A DNA stretch of 64,000 nucleotides from Numida meleagris (lineage: Eukaryota; Chordata; Aves; Galliformes; Numididae), in the NCBI RefSeq assembly GCF_002078875.1, contig NC_034415.1, positions 23,646,331 through 23,710,330 on the forward strand. Reading direction: 5' to 3'. The notes beneath the pieces are model-generated. The model was not told the origin of the DNA. It saw only the letters and a program-made list of their open reading frames with translations, and searched no databases. How positions within the stretch are numbered: the first letter of the stretch is position 1; every line of letters begins with the position of its first letter. The position numbers and the translations under genes were made by a program. This document shows, piece after piece, positions 29,435 through 43,992 of this stretch.

Positions 29435-32384
29435 ACAACCCTAGCTGGGGCAAATGGAGAGCTGTTAAATTCGACAGAGAATTTAGTTTCAGAATTGTTT
29501 TGTCCTTGACCACATTGCTGGGAGAAAGACAAAACCTCCCACCACATAGGCTGTGAGGGAAAACTCCTCGGAGCTGGAAAAGTTCAGCTGTAATATTGTG
29601 AAGGTGGAACCCTTGGAGAATGAGGGTATCTGCACGATGTAGCTGGATGTACAGACCACAGCTCATGTGTGTGGTCCTGAGCTGCCATGCACTCACACTG
29701 AACACAACAGACAGTTTGCCTTATTGCAGCCTGCCTTCTGCTCGGCCTGCTGATGAAAAGTGTGAGCGAAATCCTGAATATCTCAGTGGCAAAACTTCAC
29801 TCGTACGAATGAGGCCAGGATTTCTTCCATGCAGCTATAGTTGCCTCTGGCAGCACCATAAAAGTGGTGTTCACTGTTTGTCTCCAAACTGTATCTGATT
29901 TCTGGGATCTACAGAATTTACCGGTCATGGGGTTTTAAGTCAAGTTTTGATGAGAAAGCAGTCTATTCATAGAACATAATCTGCAGATTTCGAATTAACT
30001 GAAGAGTTCAATATTTTACATCCACATTTCAGATGGGGACCTAGGGTAACACAGCAAGAGTTCTGCCATTCAGAATAATCAGGCCACCAGTAAAACTGGG
30101 AGAAGCTGTACCCCAACGCTCAGTCATCAGGTCCCAGTATTACTCTTGCACTGGGTATACTTTTCCTGCTGTCATTATCATTAGTCCTGGAATTAAACTA
30201 CAATCAGAATCCTCCTAAAGAACATGAACCTAAGGCACATAATAAACCTTAGTACTTATTATTTCATTTCTCACTTTTTGAACTCAGTTATTTAAAATAC
30301 TGACCAACGCTCTGTAACTAATTCTTAAACTGGAATTAATAATAAAATAAGGTAAAACACAGAAACAAAAACAAAGCAAAGAGCAGATTAAATATAGCTT
30401 GTGCTTTTGCTGAATTCCAGAAATAGGTTAATAAACACTGCTTAGATGAAAGGAACCTCAAAAGTGTTAAAGAAATCAGAAGGTCTCACTTAAGTGATCT
30501 TTTAGCAGGAATCAAATCAACAAATATGATATGGATCACTGACAAGGTGCTTGATCATTCTCTGCAGTGAGGATTTTTGAATGTATATTAATTTATAGAT
30601 ATATATACATGAGTTTGTGTATGAGTTGATTCCATTAACACTTCATTTGAAAATGATAAATGGCATTTTCATTTTAAAAGAAAATATTAAGAAGTCCTGA
30701 TTTTCTAGAGTAAGTTAGAATATATGACATTACTACGACATGCTGTACTCTCTTCTCCTTTAAAAAACACAAGCCTTCAGTGTAGGACTATGCTAGTAGG
30801 AAAGTATACAAACATTTTATTTAGTCCATAGGCAATTTTCCTCTAATTCAATCTGAAATGACACAAAGTATTTTTCTGTAGGAAGGTGGAGGACAAAATA
30901 AAAAGGGAGACATAAAAGAGACTTAATGAGATCGTGGAACTCTTTCTTAAGCAGTACAGCATCTTAATTTCTGGTAAATTCAAGCAACCTCCATCTGGGG
31001 GTTGATTCTGTCAGTCTGTATCTACGTCTGTCTGCCTTTATCCATCTCTCTAGGCATTCACCGCCGTGGTTTGGGAGCACCACTGAAGGAAACAGGAGCG
31101 CTGCATGCAGCATAGCTGCAGAATCCAGCCCCTATTTGACAATGATCAAGTCTGACATTGACAAGCACTTATACCCCATTCTCTGGCTCTTTTTTTTTTT
31201 TGGCCTCGGATACACACGTTGTCTGGCAAAAGTTAAAAATAAAACATTTAATGCTACTCTGTGGTCAGTTCTCGTGTGCCTCTGCAGTGCGAGGGGGAGG
31301 GAGGGGAGGGTGGAGGCAGGCACAGCTCAGCCTTCTGCACCACTCGCAGCAAGGTCAGCACGAATCGCTGTGAGAGCAAAGTTGCTGCCACCCAGAGCAT
31401 GTGGCTCCCTGTAAAAGATGTTTCCCTCTCAGAAGTAAATCACCTGAAAGGTCCTAGAGAGGCTAAGGCATTTCTCCCACTGATTCAGGCAGCAGATTTA
31501 GCTGGCCACACCCTAATCTAACTAGCTCCTGAGCCTCAGGGCTCTCTGAAAATTTTCCATCAAAACTTTCATGGGAAGTATCTGATTTCTTTGAAAATGT
31601 CAGCATGTTTTTATTTCATTCTTGCTAGACAAATTTAATAAGGGAAATGGAAGAGATATGAGCAGAAACACAGAAAAAAAGTAATGGCTGGGGGAAGGGA
31701 AACTGTTCAGTTTGTCAATGAGAAGCCAATATTTTCAGCTAAATATTCTGGACTAAAATTGGACTAGTCAACTGAATATCTGGGGAAACACCTCTTATTT
31801 ATGAGCAGCCCCATTTCAGCTCTTTATGGAGTACAGTTGATTGCTTCTCTCTTCTCAGTAGCAAGGAGATGGGTACAGGCAAAACACTCTCCCCAGACTC
31901 CAAATTTGCTAAGCCTTTAGAAGTGTCACCAACCTGCTCTGGATCAGCGGTGCTTGGGTTTCATCAAAGGGGACTTCAGAGTTAAAAGCTGAAATGGTTT
32001 TGTATGAATGTGGAAACAGAATGAGTGAGAACAGGATGATGGATCAGAGACCACTGATGTACAGAGCCCAGTCTGCTGTTACAGCATGAAGATGTGTTGC
32101 TGAATCTCTCAGACGTACTCATTTCCACAACTAAGAGGTTCTCTCCACAGCTCCTGTTAAATGCTTTTCCAGAAACCCACACCTTACGTTAGAAACTCTT
32201 TGCTAAAATACAAGGTAAAATTACTGATGCGCAGTTTACTGTTAGTTGTTTGTGTATCAATATTGTCAAAGCTTCACTCCTGTCATGTTTATGGCTGTTT
32301 CTTTGAAGCCTTCGGTATCCTACAGCACAATGTCTCCCCCCATCAAACTATTCACCTTTTCTCTGCTCCTGCTATAGGCTGAAT

Positions 32385-33420
32385 TTCTTTCAAACACTAG
32401 TGGCCAAAGTTGATCACCACATTCTTGGGGAAGCCTTATCAAAGCTTTCTGCAGTCCTATTTGACTGGAAATGCTCCTTCTGAAATAGTGCCAAAATATA
32501 TGCCCAATTCTCCCGTATCAGTCCAACTGACAAGCCTTACCTTATACTAGAAATTGTCATTAGTCTCTAGCTACATGACCTTGCTACTTGACCTGTTGAA
32601 TATAATCCCATTTATATTTCCCCAGTCCTTGAGGATATTTTAGTTGTGTGGTCTGAGCCTCCTAGCTATTGACAATTCCCTCCCAACTTAAGCCATCAGC
32701 ACATTTCTCTAGCAGTTTCTTATTCTTTTTGTGCCTAGCTCATTAATGAAAATATTAAGGGATATAGGTTACCAGAATGTGAGTTCAGAAACTCCATTTT
32801 TATCTCCCTCTAACCTGGTATTTCTTCTTTCAGCACCGTCTGTTATCTCCTTTAGCCAGTTCCTACCCATTTTACAATTCTGGGTATAATCATTTTTTCC
32901 AGTCAAACGATTCTCCATGTAGCTCTGTGTCAGATGCTTCTCTCACAGTGGATATACATCACATCTATTTTCATGTTATTTGTCTAAAAAGATCAGGATA
33001 ATCTAAAGAAAGATTATCAAGATAATCCAGTAAATCTGCTTTCAGTAAACCGATACTGTGTGTTATCCCACTTCTTCCATTCACTGTGTTTTCTATTACT
33101 CTTCTTTCCAAAAGCCTTGCATACTACTGATGTCATGCTAATATACCTACACTTAACTAGATCACAATTTTTCCTGTCTTAAATATAGGAATCGTGTCTG
33201 AAATTTCTCATACCACTCCAACGTATTCCAAAATATCCTTCAAGTACAAATGCAGTTTCAAATGTCAGTTCCTTCAAACTACTGTGACACAGATCCCAAG
33301 AAACAACTCCTTGATTTTTGCCTCATTCCCATTATTCCAATTTCACTTCCATAAAGCCAATTTTTTCCCATTCAAGTTCAGAGTCATTGTCCAAACTGAG
33401 CACTGAGGCACACAAAATCA
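32385..33420 (-). mobile_element. Ancient degenerate CR1/L3-like LINE fragment, antisense
   Basis: Read on the + strand, the order of phrases follows the antisense of a reptile-type CR1 reverse-transcriptase region. There is 'catcagcacatttctctagc', then 'ctcattaatgaaaatattaa', 'tttagccagttcctacccat', 'tatacatcacatctattttc', 'gatgtcatgctaatataCCT' and 'tgtcttaaatataggaatcg'. Every frame is broken. It is much more diverged than the CR1 copies at 40 and 58 kb. Borders are approximate. Confidence 0.6.
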
Positions 33421-36130
33421 TCAAATTTCTGGAAATCATCTATGCTATCATTAAACTCCTCCCCTTTTAGCCCACCACACCATTATTTCCCTTGACATCA
33501 CCAGTCTTGACTGTTAAAATACCCTACCGTAGATTTTAACTTCTTTTCCAAGCTCTAAATTGACATTAAATCTTACCTTTGCAATTATGGACCTTAGGCT
33601 TCCTGCTGATCAGTGTATTTCCATTTCTGAAAGAATGCCATTTTGAAGTTACAGAATTTTCTTTCAGTAGAAATATCTGTAACAGAACAATATCAGAAGA
33701 AGATTTATTCTAAAGCATTGCCAAAATTTGTTATTATCCATTATACAGCATAACACAATTTCCTTATACTTACTTACTTCAGTAGTGCCTTATATGTGAA
33801 AAGTGTTGCTTCACAGATTCAGTACAGTAGTACTGAAGCCTAATGTGCACATCTGATTGGAAAGCAAACTTCTTACCCTGTAACCTGTTGGTACTGAGGA
33901 CTTGTGCATGGCCCACCCACTATGTATATTGATTGGGCTAAAATGTAACCATGCAAAGTGTAGCTGCAGCTGGAAATGTCTCTCAATCAAAACAAGGCTC
34001 CTGGATCCAGATTTAATCTTTCTCTGACTCTGTATCAACTTTGCAAGTCAAAAGAGGGTTCCACTAATAGTCACCTTTGAAAGCTCACTTTCAGATCTAC
34101 AGTCAAACTCAGCCTTTATTTTCTTCTCCCTAATCACCAGCACCACAGACTGTATAATTAGCAAGTGAATGACAATTCAGGACCTGCTGCAAAGCCTGAA
34201 GAGTGAGTTCATTTGATGATGGGGCCTTTAATTGAAACTGCAAAGAGGATATAGCAATCCACCTCCTTCTCCATAGCAATTTTGACTTTGTAAGGCTCTG
34301 AGCACTGAAGTATATTATGGGGTCTGATAGGGTTTTGTTGACTGAAGGAAAAACAACTCTAAAATATACACTTGTCAAACCTTCAAGTTAAACCATGAGG
34401 CTGCATATTTGCAAAACCCTTTCTCTGAATACAGTCGTCCTTAGAAAGGCTCAAAGTTCTGGAGCTTTACAGGTTTTTAGAGTGCATCACAATCCCACAA
34501 ATTCCCAGCTGATTTGTGTCATGACAAAGGTTAGATTCAAATGCAGTACAGATCTTGTTCCATTAGAAAACTAGAGCATTACCAAAACATCTATTTGTAA
34601 TGGCAATTCATTTTATTCCTAATATTGGGTATATTAGATATGCTCTATGGTGATGAATCATTTGCCAGCCATTCTTCTGGGCTATATATGAAAAAAAATA
34701 CCCTGTTACATTTGTACTAAAGGGCAAAGCACTTGTCTTAAGCCTCAGCTTAAATATAAATCCACCACTGAACTCTATCACATGTTAAAACCAAGGATTA
34801 AATGCTGTGACAAATTAGGGTCTAAACTCCAAAGCACCATGTGAAAAGTAAGGCCATGCCTGCACAGCCAAACTGGTGTGGTTGTTGTGGTGTGTAGTGT
34901 TACAGACTATTTTGTACTGCTATTCACATCTATCCCACTAGATTATTTATGAGTACTGGTGTCAGAATAAAGTCACATTTGCGTATAATTAAATTATTTT
35001 GGTGTAGCTTTTTCATATTTATATAGTGTACAAGAACACCTGTGCAATTCATACACATGATGCTTGATTATAACTGTTAGTATCTCATGGAAAATAAGTG
35101 TCATCCTCAGGTTTCATACACAGGAATTGAAGATAAAAGATTTATTTGATACTACATTTGGGATATTGCTGCCAATATCAGGTTCACCATTCCAGCCCCA
35201 TGCAAGTCGACAGTTCGCTTCCATATGACATATTTCTCTAACTCATTTAAATCCTGAGTCCTGGCCCCTTGGAAATTCAGATTACAGTTTCTCTGTGCAG
35301 TTGGAATTAATTAACACATTAAACATAGCTCCACTCATAATTTTAAGTATCTTATAGTAGCATGCAGCAATACCCCTGCTTTTGTACCACTGGAAAGGCT
35401 ATTCCTATCTTAACACTTAGGGAAAATTATGAATGTCCTGTATCCTTGGTCCTGTGGTACTGATGTACCACCTCAGTTAACAGGAATATGTTACTAAGGT
35501 AAGCGGTTTATTTCTATCTCTTTCTTTATTGAAGTATTCTCTAGGTGAAGAAGTGTGTCTCTCCTGTACAAATAACTAGCTAGTTTCCATTAACAAGATG
35601 GCAAAAAATACATTGTCTCATGCTTCAACATTTCAAGTAAACCTGTTTGATTTGTTCATTGGCACAGAAAGGGGAACCTTTATTCAAATAAATAGAAGGA
35701 TGAATACAAAGAACTGAAAAAAAAAAAGAAATTAACTGCAAAATACGCTGCTTGGACAATGCAACTTTTAGCAATAACTGGATTTTGCTTTGATTCTTGT
35801 CTTTTGTTTCATTTAGAATTCCCAGCCCTTCATTATTAAATTATAGCCTACAAACTATTAGAATTTACCAATTAGGACAGATATTTTCTCAAATTGAAGA
35901 GATAAGTGTTGATTTATTATCAAAAAAAAAAAAAAATTCACATCCCTGTCCTTCACATGCTGCCAGCATCTGTCCAGCTTACTCAGAGTAGCTACCAAAT
36001 TTACCAGCCCATGCTCCCTCATGACCGTGTATAGTGTGACGTGTCAGTGTAATGCACTGACAAGAAGACAAATGCAGCTTCAGGATGTATCCAGGAAGGT
36101 ACTTCCAAATGCAAAGAATGAACACCATGG
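33421..36130. other. Intergenic, no gene seen
   Basis: AT-rich non-coding DNA with no recognised gene or repeat family, apart from a 14-base A-run at about 35922-35936. Confidence 0.6.
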
Positions 36131-36134
36131 CACA

Positions 36135-36480
36135 AGGAACTCATACACTTACATTCATAATATGGCTAATTCTGTTCCTCAGGTTTAAGAAGAAAAAACT
36201 TCAACAGGTGCAAAGAATGATGCCTGAGACGGGAGGGATGAGGTACAATAGTGAGAAAGAGAGGGGAAAGGACTGTAGTCAATGAACAGTTTAACCTGGA
36301 AAACACCTTAGAGGGAAAAAAATTCTGTGCTACAGGTTAATGTTGCTACTAAACCAAAAAGTATAAATGGGATAAATTTAGGCTAGAAATTAGGAAGTTT
36401 CTAATCAGAAGAGCAGAGATGTTCTGGAACAGCATTTCAATAAGACTGAGGGAATGAAATCCAACCACTCGTATAATGGA
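36135..36480 (+). mobile_element. Ancient CR1/L3-like LINE 3' fragment, sense
   Basis: It contains 'aaatttaggctagaaattag' (36374 on) followed by 'gaagtttctaatcagaagag' and 'gttctggaacagcatttc'. This is the block order of the 3' part of old CR1/L3-type LINEs. It is preceded by a degraded 'gggatgaggtacaatag' segment. The frame is destroyed. Confidence 0.65.
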
Positions 36481-39400
36481 GCTTAATATAAATGTACAGG
36501 ATTATACGATTTGAGCACCAGTAACAACAGGGGATTGTACTTCCTGCTTGTTTCCATTGTGAATTAACAATGCAACAATCAGACTTTTACTTGAACTGTT
36601 ATCAATAACAATGTGCAATTTTACACGGTTTATGTGTTGCTAGAGCTGAGAGCCTCTTCCAAACTCCCCAAAATAAATGCAACGAGCACAAAAGCACCTA
36701 ACAAGCTTGTGAGTTTTAAAATGTGGTTAAAGTGGAATGTGTTAAGAGGAATGAGGTGGAAAGCAACTGAACCGCAGCTCAGCCCAGGTCCAATCTACAG
36801 CAGGTTGGGAGGGAAAGCAAGAAAAGTCAACTACAGCTGAGCAAAATACTCTCATGAAGGGGAAGCAATGAGTCTTATTTTTAAGAGAGCAAAGATAACT
36901 ATCCTCACTCATAATCAAGAAGGAAGGCAGAGAGCTTTTCAGAAGAACTACCTCAGAACTGAGCTGAGAAAGAAGAAAGTCCTTGGTCATGGAACACATG
37001 CCCACAGGTGACATCAGGTACCTGGAGTGAGAAAGGGAGATAAGATTTGTGAAGGAGGTTTTGCTACTAGTCCTTACAAGTTGAGCATAGGTTAGCAGTC
37101 TTGGGGAGGAAGGAAGCAAGAAGTTTAATCTACAGATCATTACTTGTAGCTCTGTGTGGTGGCTATGTAACAAATCTCACCTTTTTAGAATAAGAACTCT
37201 GATAAGGAGCCAGCCCATGTATTTAGCTTCTAAATTCACAGCTGGTGACCTCGAATTTCCCTCCCAGTTCTAGGTTTATTTCTACAAGGTTCTCATAAAC
37301 AGATATGGAAAAGGCACTGCTTCTCTCATTGTATCAGTATGGAAAAAGCGAAAGACTTTGTGACTTAGATCATGTTGCATTTCGGTCACTGAAACTGCAA
37401 AAGCAAGATGATTAGGAGAGTTGTATTGGTGCAACAACCTTATGGTAGTGAGCAGTATCAGCTCCCACTCTGAATCAAGCCAAAATGCCAGAAGTGCATT
37501 AGAAAGGAAGGTGCTTCTGGCTCCTTACTCCTACGCTCAAGTTTCTTCTCCATCCTGGAGTCAAATTAAAGGAGCCACTTGGTGTTCATGTCTCACATAG
37601 CAATAGCATTTTAATTTCCCTAGTAAACTGTTTCTGTCATCAACTTCTGTGCTTCGTACAAATTAAAAAAAAAAAGAAACAAAACTTGTTCTAGAGGAAG
37701 GTTACTTTTAAAGCCATTTCTGTGCGGCAGATAGAAGCTTTCTTTCATTTCAGAGTGGTATAACAGTACAACCAGAACATTCTTCTCGGAGCCAAATCTG
37801 GGCAAATTTGTCATCTTTAAGAGTGTTCTTAATGAATTATTTTTGAGAAGCTACTAGCACAAAAGAAAATCTGTATGTAAAAACTACTACTTATGCCAGG
37901 TATGAATTTTCTAACTAAAGGTGACAATCTTCATACTCTGCAACATGTGCACAGAAGTAATAAATCCAGTATTAAATAATAAGTTCACTCTGCCTTTGGC
38001 TATACAACAGTTTCAGCTGACTTTCTTTTCCACATTATAACCAGTCACTGATACGTATTCTTTAGATCTGCAACAATGGCAGAGAGTTAAATTTAGGAAA
38101 TATAGGAAGAAGTTCTTTGTGATACTCTTTCTGACCAAAAGCGTGCCAGAAAGGAACTTATCTTGTATTTCATTGTGACAATGTTTTCCTATCATTTCAC
38201 TCAAATTATCATTCATGTACAGTATTTATTTTTAATTTAAAATTAAAACACTGAATAATTAAGTACCATAGAGAATACTAATGTGTGGAACAAAGTGGGA
38301 CAAATAGACTTTGTCTACAAGATTTCTATGATCCTTTCCCCATTAACATAAGCATGAGTTCTACTGGGTATTTACATATTAGATTTGGCAAGCAATAATA
38401 CAATGAGAAGTAATTTCTGCATTAATATTTTCTCTTTCAAATAAGACAAGTTCCTGAACTTGTCAAACATAAATGCAAAATTATGAAAAACAATCTTAAG
38501 CAAAAACTCTTGTTATTAAAATGCATGGCAACTAATTATTGATCTGATGCTATTCTGCATAAAGAAGACATGCTTGACTGAACAGAAATATTTTAAAATC
38601 ATTAATATACATGTGTTTATTTTACTGAATCTAAATTGGAAGTGGTAGATTATTCTTATTGTCTAATGAATTAGGAAGTGTACCAATACACTGCACAGTG
38701 CTGATGTATGATATCTTTCTTCTTATACTTATTAATTTCTGCCAAATTAAAACTAAAACACTACTGGAAACTTTGAGCAGCCATAATATGAAAATCAAAT
38801 GTGAATTGATATTAGAAAAGCCATAGTACCTTAGATTGCTCCAGGCAAACACACAGAGATACAATACTAAACACTGTCTTTGTATAAGAAAGGAGAGGAA
38901 AAAATCTCTTATGGGACATGCTGCCAGTTGAAGCTGAAGCCCTGTCAAAACTGCAGTTTCTTCTGTGGGAACATGGTGAAATCGAAAATCTTTGTGCAGC
39001 CAGGGTTTCTCTTCCCTTCGGTTTTCCACTTAAAACAAAAACCTAAGTGAAATTCAGTTCACTGCAGATTTGCCAATGCATCATTTCACTCTAAGGACAG
39101 ATTAATAATTTCTGAACTTATTTCAACTGAATTTCATGGCCAAGATATCCTGTAATTTTACATCTCCCCACAATGACCTTTATACTGTACTTATTTTACA
39201 AAATATCACTGGCAACATTTTTTCTATTCCAACAAGCTTCAGGATACATATATCTTGATATTACTCTGAAATTACTACATTGTGGAGTGCTCCGTAAATA
39301 ATCAATGACATGTAGCTCATTCGCTGTAAAATTCTGAAGAGCATAATACTGAAGACTGCACATCTTTAATTCACTTTGTACAAGTCAAAGTTAACCTTTA

Positions 39401-40200
39401 TGGAAGGTACAAGCTCATTTTGATGAATCCCTAAATCAACCACACCAATCTAACTCTGGATAATCACAAATATATATTGTAACAATAGCTACCTACTTGT
39501 TGCACAATGTGACTTCCCCATGGAAAGTGCTGTGACAGAACAATTCACCTCTACAGCCTCAGTAACCCAAAATCTCTTTGATATCTTCTTTACAAGCAGG
39601 CTTGTATCATCCTAAGCACATTTCCTTTCAGTGATTCATGGAGGCAAAGTAACAAAGGTTGCTCTCACAGCTGAATTTTTTTATAAGTTTATATCCCACT
39701 GCCAGAACATACAAGGCACCCAAATGATATGTGATGCACCCAGAGGCATCAAGTAATTGAACAAATTCCCCCAAGTGTTCTCTTCCAGAGAGTATTAACA
39801 CATTGGTACATTGCTTGCATATAGATATCCCATCTGAAATTGAGTTATTATATCACTGAAAAAGTTTTCAAGATAAAGACTGTTGTGTACTGCTAATGTC
39901 AGAGAGAACTAGATACCAGGTAGGAGTTCTGTTGTATAGTGTTGGAGACAATTAGGAAAGTTAGGACAGTTTGTTCTTATAGAAGGTAAAATATATTCTT
40001 ACTTATACTCGTGACCGAGGGGTCATTTAGGTGAAGTAAATCTCTCTCCACAGACACCTGGCCTTCACTGCCTCCCTTTTGCCAGCATGCAATGCTGCTC
40101 CGGTGAAAATGAGAAATAATTGCTCTAAAGAAAATATACAGTGTATGGGATTCATTAACAGCAGTTATAGCCACCACACCATAAGAAAGAGATAAAACAA
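36481..40200. other. Intergenic, no gene seen
   Basis: AT-rich unique DNA. ORFs such as 36742-37173 (-) and 38631-39029 (-) show no domain. No repeat family was recognised. Confidence 0.6.
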
Positions 40201-40204
40201 TTAG

Positions 40205-40652
40205 AGCATCCACAGGAGAGCAATAGAGATGGTGAAGGATCTGGAGGGCAAGATGTATGAAGAACGGCTGAGGTCCCTTTGTATGTTCAGCCCAGAGCAG
40301 AGGAGACTGAGGGGAGGCCTCATGGCATCCTGCAGTTCCTGGTAGGGAGTAGAGGGGCAGTGCTGATCTCTGCTCTCTGCTGACAGGGACAGGGCTTGAG
40401 AGAACGCCATGGAGCTGCGCCAGGGGAGGATCAGGTTGGGGCAAGGGAATGGTTCTGCACCAGAGGGTGCTCAGATGCTGGAACAGGTTCCACAAGGTCA
40501 CAGCACCAAACTGCTGGAGTTCAAGGAGCATTTGGGCAGTGTTCTTGGACATACGGTTTGAATTTTTGGTGGTCCTCTGTTGGATGAAATGATCCTTATG
40601 GGTCACTTCCAACTTGGGATATTCTGATTCTATTCCATGATTCTATGGTCCC
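40205..40652 (+). mobile_element. CR1 LINE 3' fragment, sense
   Basis: Young-looking chicken-type CR1. It starts near 'gagatggtgaaggatctgga', continues 'gaggagactgaggggaggcc', 'gctggaacaggttccacaag' and 'gatccttatgggtcacttcc', and ends in ATTCTGAT/ATTCTATT/ATTCTATG-like terminal units. It is 5'-truncated, as most CR1 copies are. A 211-codon minus-strand ORF across it is incidental. Confidence 0.92.
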
Positions 40653-41114
40653 TTGTGCTCTGTCAGTGTTGAGTATGCAATATTGTGCCACTGTGATTCA
40701 TTGCTCCTCACGAGGACATCTATTGTTTTAGGCTCTCCTAGCAGGGGCAAACCACTCTTGAATTGCTCTTTTTATTCTTCTGCTGACGTATTTAATTGCT
40801 TTTGTAGATATTGATCTGCTTTTCAAGTTGTTGGACCCAAACATCACTTTCCATGAAAATGTTCAGGAGAAGAATTTCTGTAGGAATGAAAATCTCCAAA
40901 ATTCTTTTCTTAAAAACTTCCCTTAAGGCATTTTTTTCAGAAGCAAAGGAATGATTTGTATGGAACATGGTACCAATAAAAACTGAAACAAGCAATAGTT
41001 CTTCAGTATAAAACCCTCTGAAAAAGGATATTCACAGGTCTAAACCAACATCTTTACGGCTCTAAGCCTTTAGGCTATCTCTGGAACCAGTATCCCCCAT
41101 CTGCTAATAGTAAA
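40653..41114. other. Spacer between two inverted CR1 copies
   Basis: Unique AT-rich sequence of about 460 bp. No gene. Confidence 0.6.
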
Positions 41115-41390
41115 GCTCTGGTAGAACCTAAGAACGGCTTAGGTTGGAAGGGACCTTAAAGATATCTGGTTGCAACTCCATAGGCGTGGTTGCCACCAAC
41201 TAGATCAGGCTGCCTAAGATCCCAACGGGCCTGGCCTTGAATGCCTCCAGGGATGCGACATTCACAGCTTCTCTGAGCAACATGTGCAAGTGCCCCACCA
41301 CTCTCTGAGTAAAGAATTACTTCCTAACTTCAAATATAAATTTTTCCACTTTTAGTTTAAAGCCATTCCCCACTATCAGACCACGAGTAT
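41115..41390 (-). mobile_element. CR1 LINE 3' fragment, antisense
   Basis: The + strand reads 'ggcttaggttggaagggacc', 'gccttgaatgcctccaggga' and 'tttaaagccattccccacta', the reverse complement of a CR1 3' end. The terminal octamers have largely decayed. It faces the CR1 at 40205-40652. Confidence 0.9.
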
Positions 41391-43992
41391 GAACAAGGCA
41401 GGCAAGACAGTGATTTTATTTTGTTGAAATCACTTTGCCACATCAGACATAAAATTCTCTGAAAACTTCTCACTAGATCTGAGCACAGTTTTCTGTCTTT
41501 CAGTAAAAATAAACAAGACAATCAATGAACAAAGCTATAGGTAACACTAAACACCTTGAAAGGAATTGTTTCATTTCACTTACCCCGCAAGACCAGATAA
41601 AGGTTTCACAGTAGAGTATGCTTTTGGTTTTCCCAAGTACAGTTCGTTCAAACTACACCCAAATCTCCCTTATATATAGAAGTAATACTCGTACAGTAAT
41701 CAACAAAAGAGGGTTAGTGCAAAACTGTCTTTCCAGGCTCCAGGAATTTGAGTGAACAATTGTCCAAACTTCCTCTTCTCCCCTCTATTTTTTCACCATT
41801 ATTCTCTGCTACTGCAAGATGGAAAAGTATTTCCTTTGTGTTGTGGTAGTACATAGGAGCTCATCTCATAAACAAACACCACTGTGTTATGTGTTTTATT
41901 TCTACCAATGAACACAGTTAAAATTGTAGCATTTGTTCTCACATTGATCTACTCCTTCCTTTCAGTCTTTCCTACCACTGAAGACTGTCTAGGATATAAA
42001 CATGTAGAAGGAGAAGTAAAGATTTTAAATAGACTAGATCACTATGAATTAGAGTTCCTTGGATGGGGTCAGTGGATCCATAGTGATTTACAGCAGCTGG
42101 AGATGCATATCCCATAGCATATTGGCCCCATATACATATTTGGGAAGAAAAAAAATTCAGCAATGCTTTTACAATATTTTATATGAATCTTCAATAGAAG
42201 CTCAACAAACATTTTGAACCTTCACCCCAAGAACATATTGAATTGTGAAAATTGTGCTGTTCTTTTGATGTAGCAAGTTGAGAGCTCTCAGTGAATCAAC
42301 TTTATAATGAATTCTTTCAGATACTGATGAAAATGGTTCACTTACTAAGGAACTTAGTTTGATTTTGAAATTAATGTGGTAATTTAAAACTACTTTGATA
42401 AAAAAGGTTTAATGACATCTGAAACCTGAAAAGGATAAAAGATGGAGACTCAGTGAATAAAGCATTTACTGTTCCTACTCTCCATTTTTAGCTGATGACT
42501 AACATCAGTGCTGTTTTCCAGGACCATTATTTGTTAGCACATAACAAATAGTTCAAGTCCAGTTCTTCGTGTCTGGTGGACAGACATGACATGAAATCTC
42601 CCAGGTAAATTCTGTCTGCATTGAAACTAGTAGCATAACTCCGTTATTTCTATGGTCTCAGCTTGCTTTTAACCTTCGCAAAAAAACTTTAATGAAAGAA
42701 ATTGAGAAACAGAAATTGCTATAAGCTGTGGATCACCAGTTCACTGTCATGTTATATCCTACAGTCTCAAAAAACTGCAGCATTCATCCTTGATGCCTAA
42801 AATTATCATCTCTAAGGACATGTTCTTGATACGATGTAAAAGATGAGGACAAGCAAAGGATTATTCTCAGAGGCTTGGATTTGGTCATCAATAAAAAGCT
42901 GTTCATATGACCAGGAACATCCTAATCTTATTTTCCCAATGCATTAGGAAATGATTCATTATCTAATCTTATTTACATCATGGGCATCCAAGTCATTCTC
43001 TTACTCTATTTTAATCCTTAAATCCCGGCTAAATAGATTATACCAGTACAATTTCTGTTTGAAAATCCTACTTCTGATTGCCTTCTGGTAAAAAAAATAA
43101 ATTAATACTATCATATGTATTCAGTCTAAGCATTGGAGTCTAGTCATCATCTGGGGTAAATAGGGATTTCTTGTTCAGAAGTGTAATCAGCTGCATCCAT
43201 TTTCTGAGTTTACATGTGTTGAAATTCTAGCTAATATTTTGGGCAGAGAATTTCAGGAATCATCAAGTATTTTCTAAAGTGAATGTGGCTAACCATCATA
43301 TTGCATCAGTTGGTCCACAAATTTAATATCATGCATTAAAAACAGGTCTCAGTGACAATGTTGGTACCTGCGTCAAAATAAAAGTGGAATGTGCAGTTTG
43401 AACATGCTGAAAGAACAGAAGACTACTTTAGATGGACACTAAAGAAATTCATATGTTCTATGGCTGTATGTGCGCATATATATCCAAACAACTTGTAACA
43501 TTTCAAAATGAAAGGCATATTTTTCCAAAAATCTTAGCAGGAGTTTTGTCCTCAGTACAGGGGATATTTTTTTCAGATAATCTGGCCCACATGTTTAGCC
43601 CTTGTAAATCTTCTTATATTTTGGCCAGTAGTGCTTCTGAGGCTTCCTGAGAAATCTGAATGGCCCATTCTCCTTGTCGCAGAAGGCAAACTAGCGTACT
43701 GACATGTGGCTGCTCCATACCTCTGTCCTTCACCCCACACATTAAAGCCAACTGGAACCCCTCCAAGGCTAATGACCAAATCTTCCAACTTCTCTCTAAG
43801 TCTAGTTACTGCATAAATGCAGTTGTTTTTTTTTTGCTTTTGGTAAAATGGAATTACAATAGGCTTGTCATTTGAAATCTATCTTTTGCTATATGGTGTA
43901 TGTGACCACAATATCCAGTGCTTTCAGCGTTTACAGAGATTCTCTCATCAGAGAAACTGAGGCAAAGACAAATGACATGACTTGCCCTGATA

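Larger units (their letters stand above)
28140..32380. other. Intergenic, no gene seen
   Basis: AT-rich DNA containing a 16-bp palindromic site (28778-28793), a 25-bp tandem duplication (29393-29434), a short TA run (about 30596-30610) and a T11 run near 31191. No gene. The ORFs, including 29352-29705 on the minus strand, have no known domain. Confidence 0.6.

Noticed and set aside
39977..40612. 211-codon minus-strand ORF
   Set aside because: Largely the antisense of the CR1 fragment at 40205-40652.
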